A DNA stretch of 11,848 bases, taken from Scandinavium sp051650185 (GTDB taxonomy: Bacteria > Pseudomonadota > Gammaproteobacteria > Enterobacterales > Enterobacteriaceae). The DNA is taken from contig NZ_JBOFIN010000063.1 of NCBI RefSeq assembly GCF_051650185.1, forward strand, positions 1 through 11,848, in the 5' to 3' direction. Shown here piece after piece: positions 1 through 6,823 of the stretch. The notes beneath the pieces were generated by a model. That model did not search any database. It saw only the letters and a program-made list of their open reading frames with translations, and was not told the origin of the DNA. How positions within the stretch are numbered: position 1 is the stretch's first letter; each line of letters begins with the position of its first letter. Both the position numbers and the translations under genes were made by a program.

Positions 1-50
1 AGAACAAACTCGGTACGTAATGACATGGTATCTCTCGCATCCCAGGGCAT
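1..50 (-). CDS. IS481-family transposase, N-terminal fragment (truncated by window edge)
   Basis: The minus strand encodes MPWDARDTMSLRTEFV and continues beyond the edge. This matches the N-terminus I remember for IS481-family DDE transposases of enterobacteria, which continues into an HTH domain. I place the start at the ATG at 50 because a GGAG lies 6 nt upstream. An in-frame ATG at 62 would add MESL and is also possible. Only 16 codons are visible, so nothing can be said about whether the rest is intact. Confidence 0.7.
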   Translation of the reverse strand, partial: MPWDARDTMSLRTEFV

Positions 51-87
51 AAGCGACTCCATAAACGGGTTCTTATGCCTTAGTTGT

Positions 88-133
88 AAGTGTCTACCAT
101 GTCCCCGAACAAGTGTTCATGATGTCCCCGGAC
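88..133. repeat. Two tandem 23-nt near-repeats inside the IS481 end
   Basis: Positions 88-110 and 111-133 are direct repeats with period 23. Both carry AAGTGT at the start and ATGTCCCCG followed by an ending AC, separated by 5 variable bases; about 18 of 23 positions agree. Tandem sub-terminal repeats in an insertion-sequence end commonly serve as transposase-binding sites. That role is inferred here, not shown. Confidence 0.7.
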
Positions 134-141
134 CGTACATA

Positions 142-162
142 GGGAGAGGGCTGGGGTGAGGG
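142..162. repeat. Half of a GC-rich REP-like palindrome / probable operon terminator, broken by the IS481 element
   Basis: Positions 142-150 read GGGAGAGGG and 153-162 read GGGGTGAGGG. This is one arm of a widespread intergenic palindrome in Enterobacter, Klebsiella and Serratia, normally paired with CCCTCTCCC on the other side of a short loop. The matching arm is absent because the IS481 end starts 2 nt away, where the loop should be. The arm abuts the stop codon of the aminopeptidase gene (TGA, 163-165), so the intact palindrome probably terminated that operon. The repeat family is recalled, not searched. Confidence 0.6.
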
Positions 163-1599
163 TCAAAGATCATCCAACAAATGCTGCATCAGCAGCGGAA
201 TCGGCCTCCCCGAAGCCACACTCCTGCCACCTTCACGCCACAGCGCTGTGCCGCTGATATCCAGATGCGCCCACGGAATGTCTGACGGGCAGAAGTGGTG
301 CAACAGCCAGGCGGCGGAAGCACTGATCGCGGCGTTATTGGTGGGGGTGTTGCACAGGTCAGCAATTGCGCTTTCGGTCTGTTTTTTCAGGCGTTTATCC
401 AGCGGCAGCGACCACACTTCATCTCCGCTCTTGTCTCCTGCCTGAGTTAACGCACTGCGCAGTGGTTCATCCTGTGTCATCAGGCCACTCAGCTCATAGC
501 CCAACGCTTTGACGACAGCACCTGTGAGCGTTGCCATGTCGATAATGTACTGCGTTTGCGGATGACGCTGGCTGGCCCAGGCGATGGCATCCGCCAGCAC
601 CAGACGGCCTTCTGCATCAGTGTTATTGATTTCCACCGTCAGGCCATTACAGGCGCGGGCCACGCTGCCGGGCTGCATCGCGTCCGGGCCGATAGCATTT
701 TCTGCCAGCGCCAGTACGCCCATGACGCGAACGGGCAGTTTCAGCTCTGCAATGCTCAGCATCAACCCCAACACATTCGCCGCGCCGCACATGTCGTATT
801 TCATGGTGTACATGCCAGCGCCTTCTTTCAGCCACAGGCCGCCGGTGTCAAACGTAATGCCTTTGCCAACGTAGCTGCGAACAGGGCCGGTTTCCGCGCC
901 ATTGTAGTGAATGGCGAGCAGGCGAGGAGGGCGTGACGCGCCTTTGCCGACGGCGTGCAGTAACCCAAGCCCTTGTTCGACAATGGCCTTTTCATCAAGC
1001 ACTTCGCATTTCAGCGCTGGATACTGAGCACAAAGACGCTGTGCTTCCTCTGTCACAAACTGTGGCGTGCAGGTTTCTGAGGGAATGTCCGCCAGACGGC
1101 GTGCCGCAAGCATTCCCTTCGCGACGGCATGCTGCTGACGAAATGCCTCGCTCAAGGCTGATTGCTGCTCTGGCAGACTGAATCCGCAGAGCGTTTTGAC
1201 CCGCAGCTGCTGTTCATCGCGCTTACGCAGCCCAAGATCGTCGAGGCTATGATCGAGGTTAAAGAACCAGCGCAGGGCAGAATCACGTACCCGGTTTTCC
1301 GTCAACGAAGTGCAATCGAGCACCACTTCTTCACTGGCAGGCGATTTAAACAGCGGGCGCAGATGCGTCAGCAAGCTGTCCGTTAGCGCATCCTGCCATG
1401 CCGAGCCCGGAATCAGTGTGATTCTGGCAAAGGGCGCACAGGCAAAACGGCTATCGGCAACGTGGCCTGCGTTTGCATGGGCGATCATGTCTGCCAGCGC
1501 CGGGATATCAAACGCCGCCCACAGCGGGCTGCCTGCATGGCTGATCAAATGAGCGCCGGGTAGGACCTCGGCAGGGCGCGTGATTAAACGATATTCCAT
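163..1599 (-). CDS. M17-family (leucyl-aminopeptidase-type) metallo-aminopeptidase
   Basis: This cytoplasmic peptidase should remove N-terminal residues from peptides using two metal ions. Every active-site residue of the M17 family is present with the same spacing as in E. coli PepA: Lys246, Asp251, Asp269, Asp328 and Glu330 as metal ligands, and Lys258 and Arg332 as catalytic residues. They lie in VGKGITFDTGG, KYDMCGAAN and NNTDAEGR. The C-terminal WAHLDISGTALW is also typical. The N-terminal ~160 residues are divergent and differ from PepA and PepB, so this is a third paralogue. The length of 478 aa is usual for the family. No signal peptide is seen. The start is supported by GAGGAG 6 nt upstream, lying in the last codons of the asparaginase gene, whose stop is only 3 nt away, so translation is probably coupled. 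It is the last gene of the EIIC-asparaginase operon. The substrate is unknown; a link to glycosylated asparagine peptides is inferred from context. Confidence 0.93.
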   Translation of the reverse strand: MEYRLITRPAEVLPGAHLISHAGSPLWAAFDIPALADMIAHANAGHVADSRFACAPFARITLIPGSAWQDALTDSLLTHLRPLFKSPASEEVVLDCTSLTENRVRDSALRWFFNLDHSLDDLGLRKRDEQQLRVKTLCGFSLPEQQSALSEAFRQQHAVAKGMLAARRLADIPSETCTPQFVTEEAQRLCAQYPALKCEVLDEKAIVEQGLGLLHAVGKGASRPPRLLAIHYNGAETGPVRSYVGKGITFDTGGLWLKEGAGMYTMKYDMCGAANVLGLMLSIAELKLPVRVMGVLALAENAIGPDAMQPGSVARACNGLTVEINNTDAEGRLVLADAIAWASQRHPQTQYIIDMATLTGAVVKALGYELSGLMTQDEPLRSALTQAGDKSGDEVWSLPLDKRLKKQTESAIADLCNTPTNNAAISASAAWLLHHFCPSDIPWAHLDISGTALWREGGRSVASGRPIPLLMQHLLDDL

Positions 1600-1602
1600 G
1601 GG

Positions 1603-2556
1603 TTACTCCTCAATCGGGGCGCGAATGCGCTCGGCATAAGCCTGCATCCATTCATCGTCCACCGGCTGATAGTGGGTTTTTTCTTTGTGGCGTTCAGCAC
1701 GAAAGACGGTCAATGGCTGTTTTGCCGTGGCGACCACAAAGGAGAAGGTTTTGATGTTGGTTGAGGCACCAAATTCACCGTGGCGATTCATGCAAACCAC
1801 CGACAAATCGCCCGCACGGCCAAAGCGTGACATCAGCTTATCTTCCAGTTCGAAGACCACGGAATCTGCCGCTTGCTGTGGCGTCATGCCGCCCGCCATG
1901 CGGCGGACTATTTCGTAGCTGGTGCAGCCTTTCATCAGGTCTTCACCCACGCCTGTTGCAGTGGCGGCCCCGGTTTCGCTGTCGCAGTAAAAGCCGGAAC
2001 CCATGATCGGTGAATCGCCGATGCGCCCACGTTTCTTCATAAACAGGCCGCTGGTGGAGGTTGCAACGCTCATCGAGCCTTGTTTATCCAGGCCGATAAT
2101 GCCGACGGTGTCGTGGCCGTCATACGGGCTGAGCCCTTTGTCGAGCGTTTCCCGGCAGCGTTTGCGATAGTGCTGCATCGCGCGTTCGGTGAGCATCTCT
2201 TTATGGCTGAAACCTTGCTCCAGCGCCCATTCGCGCGCGCCCTGGCCGACCAGTAGAGAGTTGTAGCGCTGACGGCTGAGCGCGTGCGCCACACGCACCG
2301 GGTTGGCGATATCGATAAGGTTGCCTACCGCGCCAAATGCCAGCGTGTCGCCGTCCATAAACGCCGCATCCAGCTCAACCTCTCCGTTTTCGGTAGGCAA
2401 ACCGCCAAACCCGACGGATTTGTAATACGGAAAATCTTCTACGGCAGCAACGGCATCGACCACGGCGACCGAGGCAGCATTCCCTGCGGCAAGCGCAGAC
2501 GCGGATTCAGTAACGCCTTCCAGCGCCATACGCCAGGTTGCAATTATTCCCCACAT
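1603..2556 (-). CDS. N4-(beta-N-acetylglucosaminyl)-L-asparaginase-like Ntn hydrolase (glycosylasparaginase)
   Basis: Family members hydrolyse the bond between Asn and its N-linked sugar, giving aspartate and an amino sugar, after self-cleaving to expose an N-terminal Thr. Signature blocks are intact: HDTVG with nucleophile Thr150 (numbered from the start used here), GRIGDSPI with the substrate-binding Arg178 and Asp181, and ATATGVGED with Thr201-Gly202. The N-terminal TWRMALEG carries the Trp equivalent to substrate-binding Trp11 of the human enzyme. There is no signal peptide, unlike secreted or lysosomal relatives, so it should act in the cytoplasm on imported substrate. I chose ATG 2556 (317 aa) because AGGAG lies 8 nt before it; the in-frame GTG at 2565 would put AGGA directly against the start. 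The gene lies 5 nt after the EIIC stop and 3 nt before the aminopeptidase. General isoaspartyl peptidase/asparaginase activity is an alternative, but GRIGDSPI favours the glycosylasparaginase branch. Confidence 0.9.
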   Translation of the reverse strand: MWGIIATWRMALEGVTESASALAAGNAASVAVVDAVAAVEDFPYYKSVGFGGLPTENGEVELDAAFMDGDTLAFGAVGNLIDIANPVRVAHALSRQRYNSLLVGQGAREWALEQGFSHKEMLTERAMQHYRKRCRETLDKGLSPYDGHDTVGIIGLDKQGSMSVATSTSGLFMKKRGRIGDSPIMGSGFYCDSETGAATATGVGEDLMKGCTSYEIVRRMAGGMTPQQAADSVVFELEDKLMSRFGRAGDLSVVCMNRHGEFGASTNIKTFSFVVATAKQPLTVFRAERHKEKTHYQPVDDEWMQAYAERIRAPIEE

Positions 2557-2561
2557 TTCAC

Positions 2562-3878
2562 TCACTCCTGTTTTGCTAACTGGCTGATTTCACTTTCGGT
2601 AACGACTTCTGCGGCACGGTACTGCTTATCGACAATGCGCATAAACGGCAGGTACAGCATCGCGCCAATCAGCAGGTTGATGATTTGCATCAGGCTGCCG
2701 GACAGATGTCCGGTGACGATAAACCCGCTCAGAACTGGCGGCAGTGTCCAGGGAATAAACACCCCGGTGGTGACCGCGACCGCGCCAATTTTCATCGCCA
2801 CATACTGCACCGTGACCAGCACCAGCGGCACGAGATTGAAAGGGATAAGCATTATCGGGTTCATGATGACCGGCAGGCCAAACAGAACCGGTTCGTTGAT
2901 ATTGAAGATGGAGGCACCGGCGCCAAGCCGCGCCACTTCACGCATGTTTTTACTGCGAGCGAAAATCAGCATGGCGATAACAAGCGACAGCGTTGCGCCC
3001 GCGCCGCCCATCCAGATCATATCGAAGAACTGTTCGGTGATGATGTGTGGCGGTGTTACGCCCGCCTGAATGGCGGCGATGTTGTCGGTCTGGTTTTCCA
3101 TCCACAGCGGGCGAATGATGCCGTTGATCATCGAGCCGGAGTTAATGCCGACAGACCACAGAATGGTGATGCTGAACACTGTCATCAGCGCACCGAAATA
3201 GGAGGTGCCGTAGTGACGCACCGGTGTGGCGACCACTTCATAAATGAACTGGTGAATGGTGTTGTAATGGGTATTTTCAAAACCGATGCGGATAACCAGC
3301 ACCAGAATCATCACCACCAGCGCCGGGATCAGTGCAGCAAACGACTCCTGCACCGCAGGCGGCACGCCGTCGGGCATTTTGATGACCAGCTTTTTGCGCT
3401 TCAGCCAGCAGAACAGCTCAGTCCACAGCAGGGAGCCAATCATCGCCACGAACAGGCCTTTACTGCCAATCCACTCGACCGGCATCACGGTGATCCCGCC
3501 GTTTTCCGCCACTTTGATAAACGGGGTCAGGATCAGGAAGCTCACCAGCGCCAGAATGCCGCAGGAGATGCGGTCTTCTTTGTAGTGTTCCGCGAGGCGA
3601 TAGGCCACGAGGAAGCTGACGAACAGCGACATGGTTGAGAACACCGCATTGAACGGGATCTCGACGATGCTGCTCCAGCTGTCACCAAAGGTGTGAGACA
3701 TGAACTGCTGGTAGCCCTGATTCGGGAACGACGAAATCACCAGCAGGATCGAACCGACAATAATAAACGGCATAAAAGAGACATAGGCACCGCGAATGGC
3801 GCCCAGATGGCGCTGCTGGGCCGCTTTGGCGGCCAGAGGCATCAGTTTTGCTTCTAAAAATCCCAGAACATTGTTCAT
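2562..3878 (-). CDS. PTS transporter subunit EIIC, lactose/cellobiose (chitobiose) class
   Basis: This is the membrane subunit of a sugar phosphotransferase system, expected to import a sugar or glycoside and present it for phosphorylation. It has 438 aa with about ten hydrophobic segments. It shows the class hallmarks MPDGVPPAV (169-177) and NINEPVLFGLPVIMNP (326-341), with conserved Glu329. In the Bacillus ChbC structure a His and this Glu contact the sugar; here the expected GIHG-type segment reads GINSG, with Asn246 where the His is expected. No EIIA or EIIB is encoded in the window, so it must use subunits from elsewhere or work unusually. The start is supported by GGAG 6 nt upstream. 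It is first in an operon with the glycosylasparaginase and M17 peptidase, so the cargo may be a glycosylated asparagine or glycopeptide (inference). A plain beta-disaccharide permease is the alternative. Confidence 0.92.
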   Translation of the reverse strand: MNNVLGFLEAKLMPLAAKAAQQRHLGAIRGAYVSFMPFIIVGSILLVISSFPNQGYQQFMSHTFGDSWSSIVEIPFNAVFSTMSLFVSFLVAYRLAEHYKEDRISCGILALVSFLILTPFIKVAENGGITVMPVEWIGSKGLFVAMIGSLLWTELFCWLKRKKLVIKMPDGVPPAVQESFAALIPALVVMILVLVIRIGFENTHYNTIHQFIYEVVATPVRHYGTSYFGALMTVFSITILWSVGINSGSMINGIIRPLWMENQTDNIAAIQAGVTPPHIITEQFFDMIWMGGAGATLSLVIAMLIFARSKNMREVARLGAGASIFNINEPVLFGLPVIMNPIMLIPFNLVPLVLVTVQYVAMKIGAVAVTTGVFIPWTLPPVLSGFIVTGHLSGSLMQIINLLIGAMLYLPFMRIVDKQYRAAEVVTESEISQLAKQE

Positions 3879-3927
3879 TGTGAGCTCCGCACGAGACTGG
3901 CTGGACGGTTGTGTGTTATGACTGCGG

Positions 3928-3955
3928 ATTATCAGTGAAAGCGCAGGGCTGAAAG
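3928..3955 (-). promoter_or_regulatory. Possible sigma-70 promoter for the EIIC operon
   Basis: On the minus strand a GATAAT hexamer (3928-3933) lies 16 nt downstream of CTTTCA (3950-3955), about 50 nt before the EIIC start codon. The -10 matches consensus at 5 of 6 bases and the -35 at only 3 of 6, fitting a promoter that would need an activator. It is in the 156-nt divergent region between the EIIC operon and the HTH gene. I saw no convincing operator palindrome there. Confidence 0.3.
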
Positions 3956-4034
3956 GTGAATCCGGTCACATTGCCAGTGCGTGATTACTGTAAGTCTCAT
4001 ATGATTGGTTCTGGTTATATTCTGGGAGCAGGCG

Positions 4035-4856
4035 ATGGAAATTAAGCTGCACGCTAACGCGACGACAACTCCACGAGTGCGTCGTTACCTGCAACAGTCC
4101 GATAAAAGCGACCGGGAACTGGCGAAAGAGTTGGGCATTTCCGTCACCACTGTGCGGCGCTGGCGCAACCGGCAGCAGATTGAAGATCGGCACACCACGC
4201 CTCGGGTGGTACACAAAGCGATGAGATCTGAACAGGTGGTGCTGATCAACGCCCTGCGTGACACCCTGAATGCGCCGCTTGATGAACTGCTGATCCTGGT
4301 GAATGAGGGGCTGGGGATCCCGGTCTCTCGCGCCACGCTGAATCGCTATTTGGCTCCGGCGCATCAGCGGCAGAAGGCGGCAGCGCAGGGTAAGAAAGCC
4401 CTGAAGGCGGGTGTGCAGCCGACGACCTTAACCGTGCATTATCGACTGCTGTCGATGACGATGGATGATGGCGGCGATCACCATTTGCTTTGGGCGCGTG
4501 AGCCGGTAAGCGGCTGGTGCCAGGCTCGGGTTTGTTCGGGGATCTCTCTGGCGTTGATGCAAAACTGGCTGAGTGAAGTTCTGGAACACTGTCCGGCTGA
4601 TATTCAATGTATTGAGACTGAAAAGGTAAAGTGGCTTCAGGTTGAGCTTGAGGGGCGGGTTCGGCGTGACCTTCCTTCTGGCGAGTTATCCACCATTGCA
4701 TTCAGCGAATCTTTGAATACCTTGATTCCGGCGGCAAGCGAACCGGATGCGTTGGTTCAGCGTTTGTGTGAATTGTGGAATACGGGAAAGGCACAAAAGA
4801 AACTTGGGGAGTTAACGCCGCAGGCTTTTCTGGAAGCGCTGCGGCATCAGGATTAA
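4035..4856 (+). CDS. HTH protein resembling an IS481-type transposase that lost its catalytic core; putative regulator
   Basis: Probably a DNA-binding regulator of the divergent EIIC operon (inference). Residues ~10-107 carry an HTH (DRELAKELGISVTTVRRWRNR, 26-46), then a DRHTTPR linker and a second helical domain ending in PLDELLILVNEGLGIPVSRA. This is the architecture of the N-terminal DNA-binding half of one IS481 transposase branch. Residues ~132-200 still resemble the start of an RNase H-fold integrase core (LLWAREPVSGW, then helices, then a strand), but the positions of the first two catalytic Asp are not conserved (the second reads CIETEK, not TDNG), and the 273-aa chain ends before the usual third acidic residue is evident. 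It should therefore not transpose. The start at ATG 4035 has GGGAG 6 nt upstream; a TTG at 4005 would add 10 residues without support. Its stop codon overlaps the yfgD stop by 4 nt, tail to tail. Confidence 0.8.
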   Translation: MEIKLHANATTTPRVRRYLQQSDKSDRELAKELGISVTTVRRWRNRQQIEDRHTTPRVVHKAMRSEQVVLINALRDTLNAPLDELLILVNEGLGIPVSRATLNRYLAPAHQRQKAAAQGKKALKAGVQPTTLTVHYRLLSMTMDDGGDHHLLWAREPVSGWCQARVCSGISLALMQNWLSEVLEHCPADIQCIETEKVKWLQVELEGRVRRDLPSGELSTIAFSESLNTLIPAASEPDALVQRLCELWNTGKAQKKLGELTPQAFLEALRHQD

Positions 4857-5209
4857 AGGATATCCAGCACGGATTCTGGTGGACGACCAATACGCGCCTG
4901 GCCGTTTTTAATGACGATGGGGCGTTCAATCAGCTTAGGATTGGCGATCATCGCTTTGATCAAATCGGCTTCGCTCAGGGCGCTGTCGGCCAGATCCAGC
5001 TCTTTATACAACTCTTCTTTCTGGCGCATCAGCTCGCGAGCGCTTTTCATGCCGAGCATTTTCAGCAGATTTTTCACGGTTGCTGCATCCGGCGGGGTGT
5101 CCAGATAGAGCACGACTTCTGGCTCGATGCCTTTCTCTTTTAGCAGCGCCAGCGTTTCGCGGCTCTTGGAACAGCGTGGGTTGTGATAAATCGTGATGGC
5201 ATCACTCAT
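4853..5209 (-). CDS. yfgD: ArsC-family thioredoxin-fold protein YfgD
   Basis: 118 aa, closely similar to E. coli YfgD (119 aa, recalled). It has the ArsC/Spx thioredoxin-like fold with HNPRCSKSRETL, where Cys13 corresponds to the catalytic Cys of arsenate reductase. Arg62, Arg96 and Arg109 fall where ArsC has its three anion-binding arginines. YfgD proteins are annotated as arsenate reductase-like, but physiological activity is not established. The gene follows bepA with 9 nt between; its ribosome-binding site AAGGA overlaps the bepA stop codon, so it is co-transcribed and probably shares sigma-E control. The 3' end overlaps the convergent HTH gene by 4 nt. Confidence 0.95.
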   Translation of the reverse strand: MSDAITIYHNPRCSKSRETLALLKEKGIEPEVVLYLDTPPDAATVKNLLKMLGMKSARELMRQKEELYKELDLADSALSEADLIKAMIANPKLIERPIVIKNGQARIGRPPESVLDIL

Positions 5210-5218
5210 CGGGTATCC

Positions 5219-6682
5219 TTACATCTTGTTATACGGTTTAAAGGTTTCCTGCAACTGGCGGAACTGGTCGATACGCGCGTCATAGCGGGCCTGTTGCAAG
5301 CTGCCCAGTTTCACCTGTGAGCTGGCGCTACTGAGCAAAGAAATGGCCTGATCGAGCCGGCCAACCAGCGCCATATTCTCAGCACGGGCGGCCAATTCCT
5401 GATCGCGGTTGCCCAGTTGCCCCTCGGCCTGGGCCAGCAGATCCCAACCGTTAGTGTCATCTTTATAGGTAAAGGTATAGCGGTTCAGCAGCGTTGCGGC
5501 TTCCGCGGGTTTACCTGACTCAAGCAGGGCGTTAGCAAGGTTAAGCTGCAACACCGGGTTGGTTCGCAGCTCCGCGGCACCTTTCAGACGGTTAACGGCT
5601 TCATCGTTCTTTTTCTGCCCCAGCGAAATGTCTGTTGCCAGATCGAGGTACCAGGCGTTTTGCGGATTGGCGGTGAGCAGTGGCTGAAGCTGTTTACTGG
5701 CTTCGGCAAAGTTATCTTTCTGCATCGCCAGCAGGGCGCGGCCATATTGTGCGGCGTGCTGCTCACGGATATTGCCTTTCGACCAGCTGTCCAGCAGGTC
5801 GCTACCCAGCTGATTCTGCCCGTTGTTGTACATGCCCAGAATTCGCGCTTTGGCCATGTAAAAATCTTCAGAGGATTGCACGACCACCGGACGCATCTGG
5901 TTTGCACGGTTACGCGCATCGGCCAGACGGCTTTCCGGTAGGGGGTGCGTCAGCAGCATTTCTGGCGGGCGCGAAGAGTAGCGCGACTGATCCATCAGCT
6001 TATCCATAAACTGCGGCATGCCCTGCGGATCAAAACCGGAACGCTGCAAAACCTGAATCCCGATGCGGTCAGCTTCTTCTTCGTTCTGACGCGTAAAGCT
6101 GATAAGCCCTTGCTGCGTGCCTGCCAGCGTACCGGTGAGCGCTGCCATCCCGGCTTGCGGACTCGCCATCGCCAGCAGAATCGAACCGAGTGCTCCAACC
6201 CAGGTCAGTGGCGCATTGCGCTTCTGATCTTCCATCGCACGCGCCAGGTGGCGTTGAGTCACGTGGGAGATTTCGTGCGCCATCACCGAAGCGAGCTGGC
6301 TTTCGGTGTCGGCATAACGGAACAGCGCTGAGTGCAGCACCACGTTGCCGCCGAAGAAGGCAAAGGCGTTGAGCTCATCGTTGTTGATTAAAAAGAAGTG
6401 AAAAGGGGTGCGCACGGAGTTGGCATGCGAAACAAGGCGCATCCCGAGGCCGTTAATGTACTGAACCAGCAGCGGGTCGTTGACCAGTGGCGCGCTGCCG
6501 CGCAGCTGGCGAACATAGAAATCGCCCATCTGCATTTCCTGCCCGATAGAGAGCGTGCTTCCGGCCGTGGTGCCCATATCCGGCAGCGAGTCTGCGGTAT
6601 CCGCAAAAGCAGGCAAGGCCTGGCTTAGCGTCAATGACGCGATAAGTGTTGCAACCAGCGTTTTCTTTAACTGCCTGAACAT
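5219..6682 (-). CDS. bepA: Periplasmic beta-barrel assembly-enhancing protease BepA (YfgC)
   Basis: BepA is a periplasmic M48 metalloprotease with chaperone activity that promotes LptD maturation and degrades stalled outer-membrane proteins, working with the BAM complex. The 487-aa length equals E. coli BepA. A signal peptide (1-27) ends in ALPAFA before DTAD. The zinc site is complete: HEISH gives His136, Glu137 and His140, with Glu201 as third ligand and the regulatory His246 in LLTHPLPESR. The C-terminal ~180 residues are TPR-like helical repeats. The ATG at 6682 was chosen because it gives the native signal peptide and has AGGA 7 nt upstream; the frame stays open for 68 more codons upstream, but that extension is not protein-like. 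It is first in an operon with yfgD, behind a sigma-E-type promoter. Confidence 0.97.
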   Translation of the reverse strand: MFRQLKKTLVATLIASLTLSQALPAFADTADSLPDMGTTAGSTLSIGQEMQMGDFYVRQLRGSAPLVNDPLLVQYINGLGMRLVSHANSVRTPFHFFLINNDELNAFAFFGGNVVLHSALFRYADTESQLASVMAHEISHVTQRHLARAMEDQKRNAPLTWVGALGSILLAMASPQAGMAALTGTLAGTQQGLISFTRQNEEEADRIGIQVLQRSGFDPQGMPQFMDKLMDQSRYSSRPPEMLLTHPLPESRLADARNRANQMRPVVVQSSEDFYMAKARILGMYNNGQNQLGSDLLDSWSKGNIREQHAAQYGRALLAMQKDNFAEASKQLQPLLTANPQNAWYLDLATDISLGQKKNDEAVNRLKGAAELRTNPVLQLNLANALLESGKPAEAATLLNRYTFTYKDDTNGWDLLAQAEGQLGNRDQELAARAENMALVGRLDQAISLLSSASSQVKLGSLQQARYDARIDQFRQLQETFKPYNKM

Positions 6683-6711
6683 AGCTCGGTCCTGTCTGTA
6701 GGGTTTGCGAG

Positions 6712-6739
6712 TTTGACCGACAACGAGGCGTAACGTTCC
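6712..6739 (-). promoter_or_regulatory. Sigma-E (RpoE) promoter of bepA-yfgD
   Basis: On the minus strand GGAACGT (6733-6739) is followed after 16 nt by TCAAA (6712-6716). This fits the sigma-E consensus of GGAACTT, about 16 nt and TCAAA/TCTGA, with one mismatch in the -35. A start site would fall near 6705, about 23 nt before the bepA start codon. E. coli bepA (yfgC) is a known sigma-E regulon member, so motif and context agree. Confidence 0.75.
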
Positions 6740-6823
6740 ATGTCGGCGGCTCACGCAGTGTAGCGTCCAGTGGTTCGCCTGGAAACACCCTTGCGCGACT
6801 TTTGCTGTCTGGTGCGCTGGGGG

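Larger units (their letters stand above)
1..139 (-). mobile_element. IS481-family insertion sequence, partial (one end, runs off left edge)
   Basis: Read on the minus strand, the element would begin at 139 with TGTACGGTCCGGGGACAT, a TGT-type terminus usual for IS481-family elements, and carries the start of a transposase oriented away from the window. Two 23-nt near-repeats lie just inside the end (88-110 and 111-133). Only one end is present, so the exact boundary (139 or 140), the element's name and its target duplication cannot be established. The family call rests on the transposase N-terminus, recalled from memory. Confidence 0.75.

Noticed and set aside
2284..3069. 261-codon plus-strand open frame opposite the asparaginase/EIIC junction
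   Set aside because: It crosses two well-supported minus-strand genes, has low-complexity composition and no family match.
2685..3638. 317-codon open frame on the plus strand opposite the EIIC gene
   Set aside because: Its translation is rich in H, Q, D and R with no recognisable fold and mirrors the EIIC codons; no ribosome-binding site was seen. It is an antisense shadow of a GC-rich gene.
4853..5209. Dedicated arsenic resistance gene
   Set aside because: No arsR, arsB or arsA is nearby, and the close match and position behind bepA identify it as the housekeeping YfgD paralogue.
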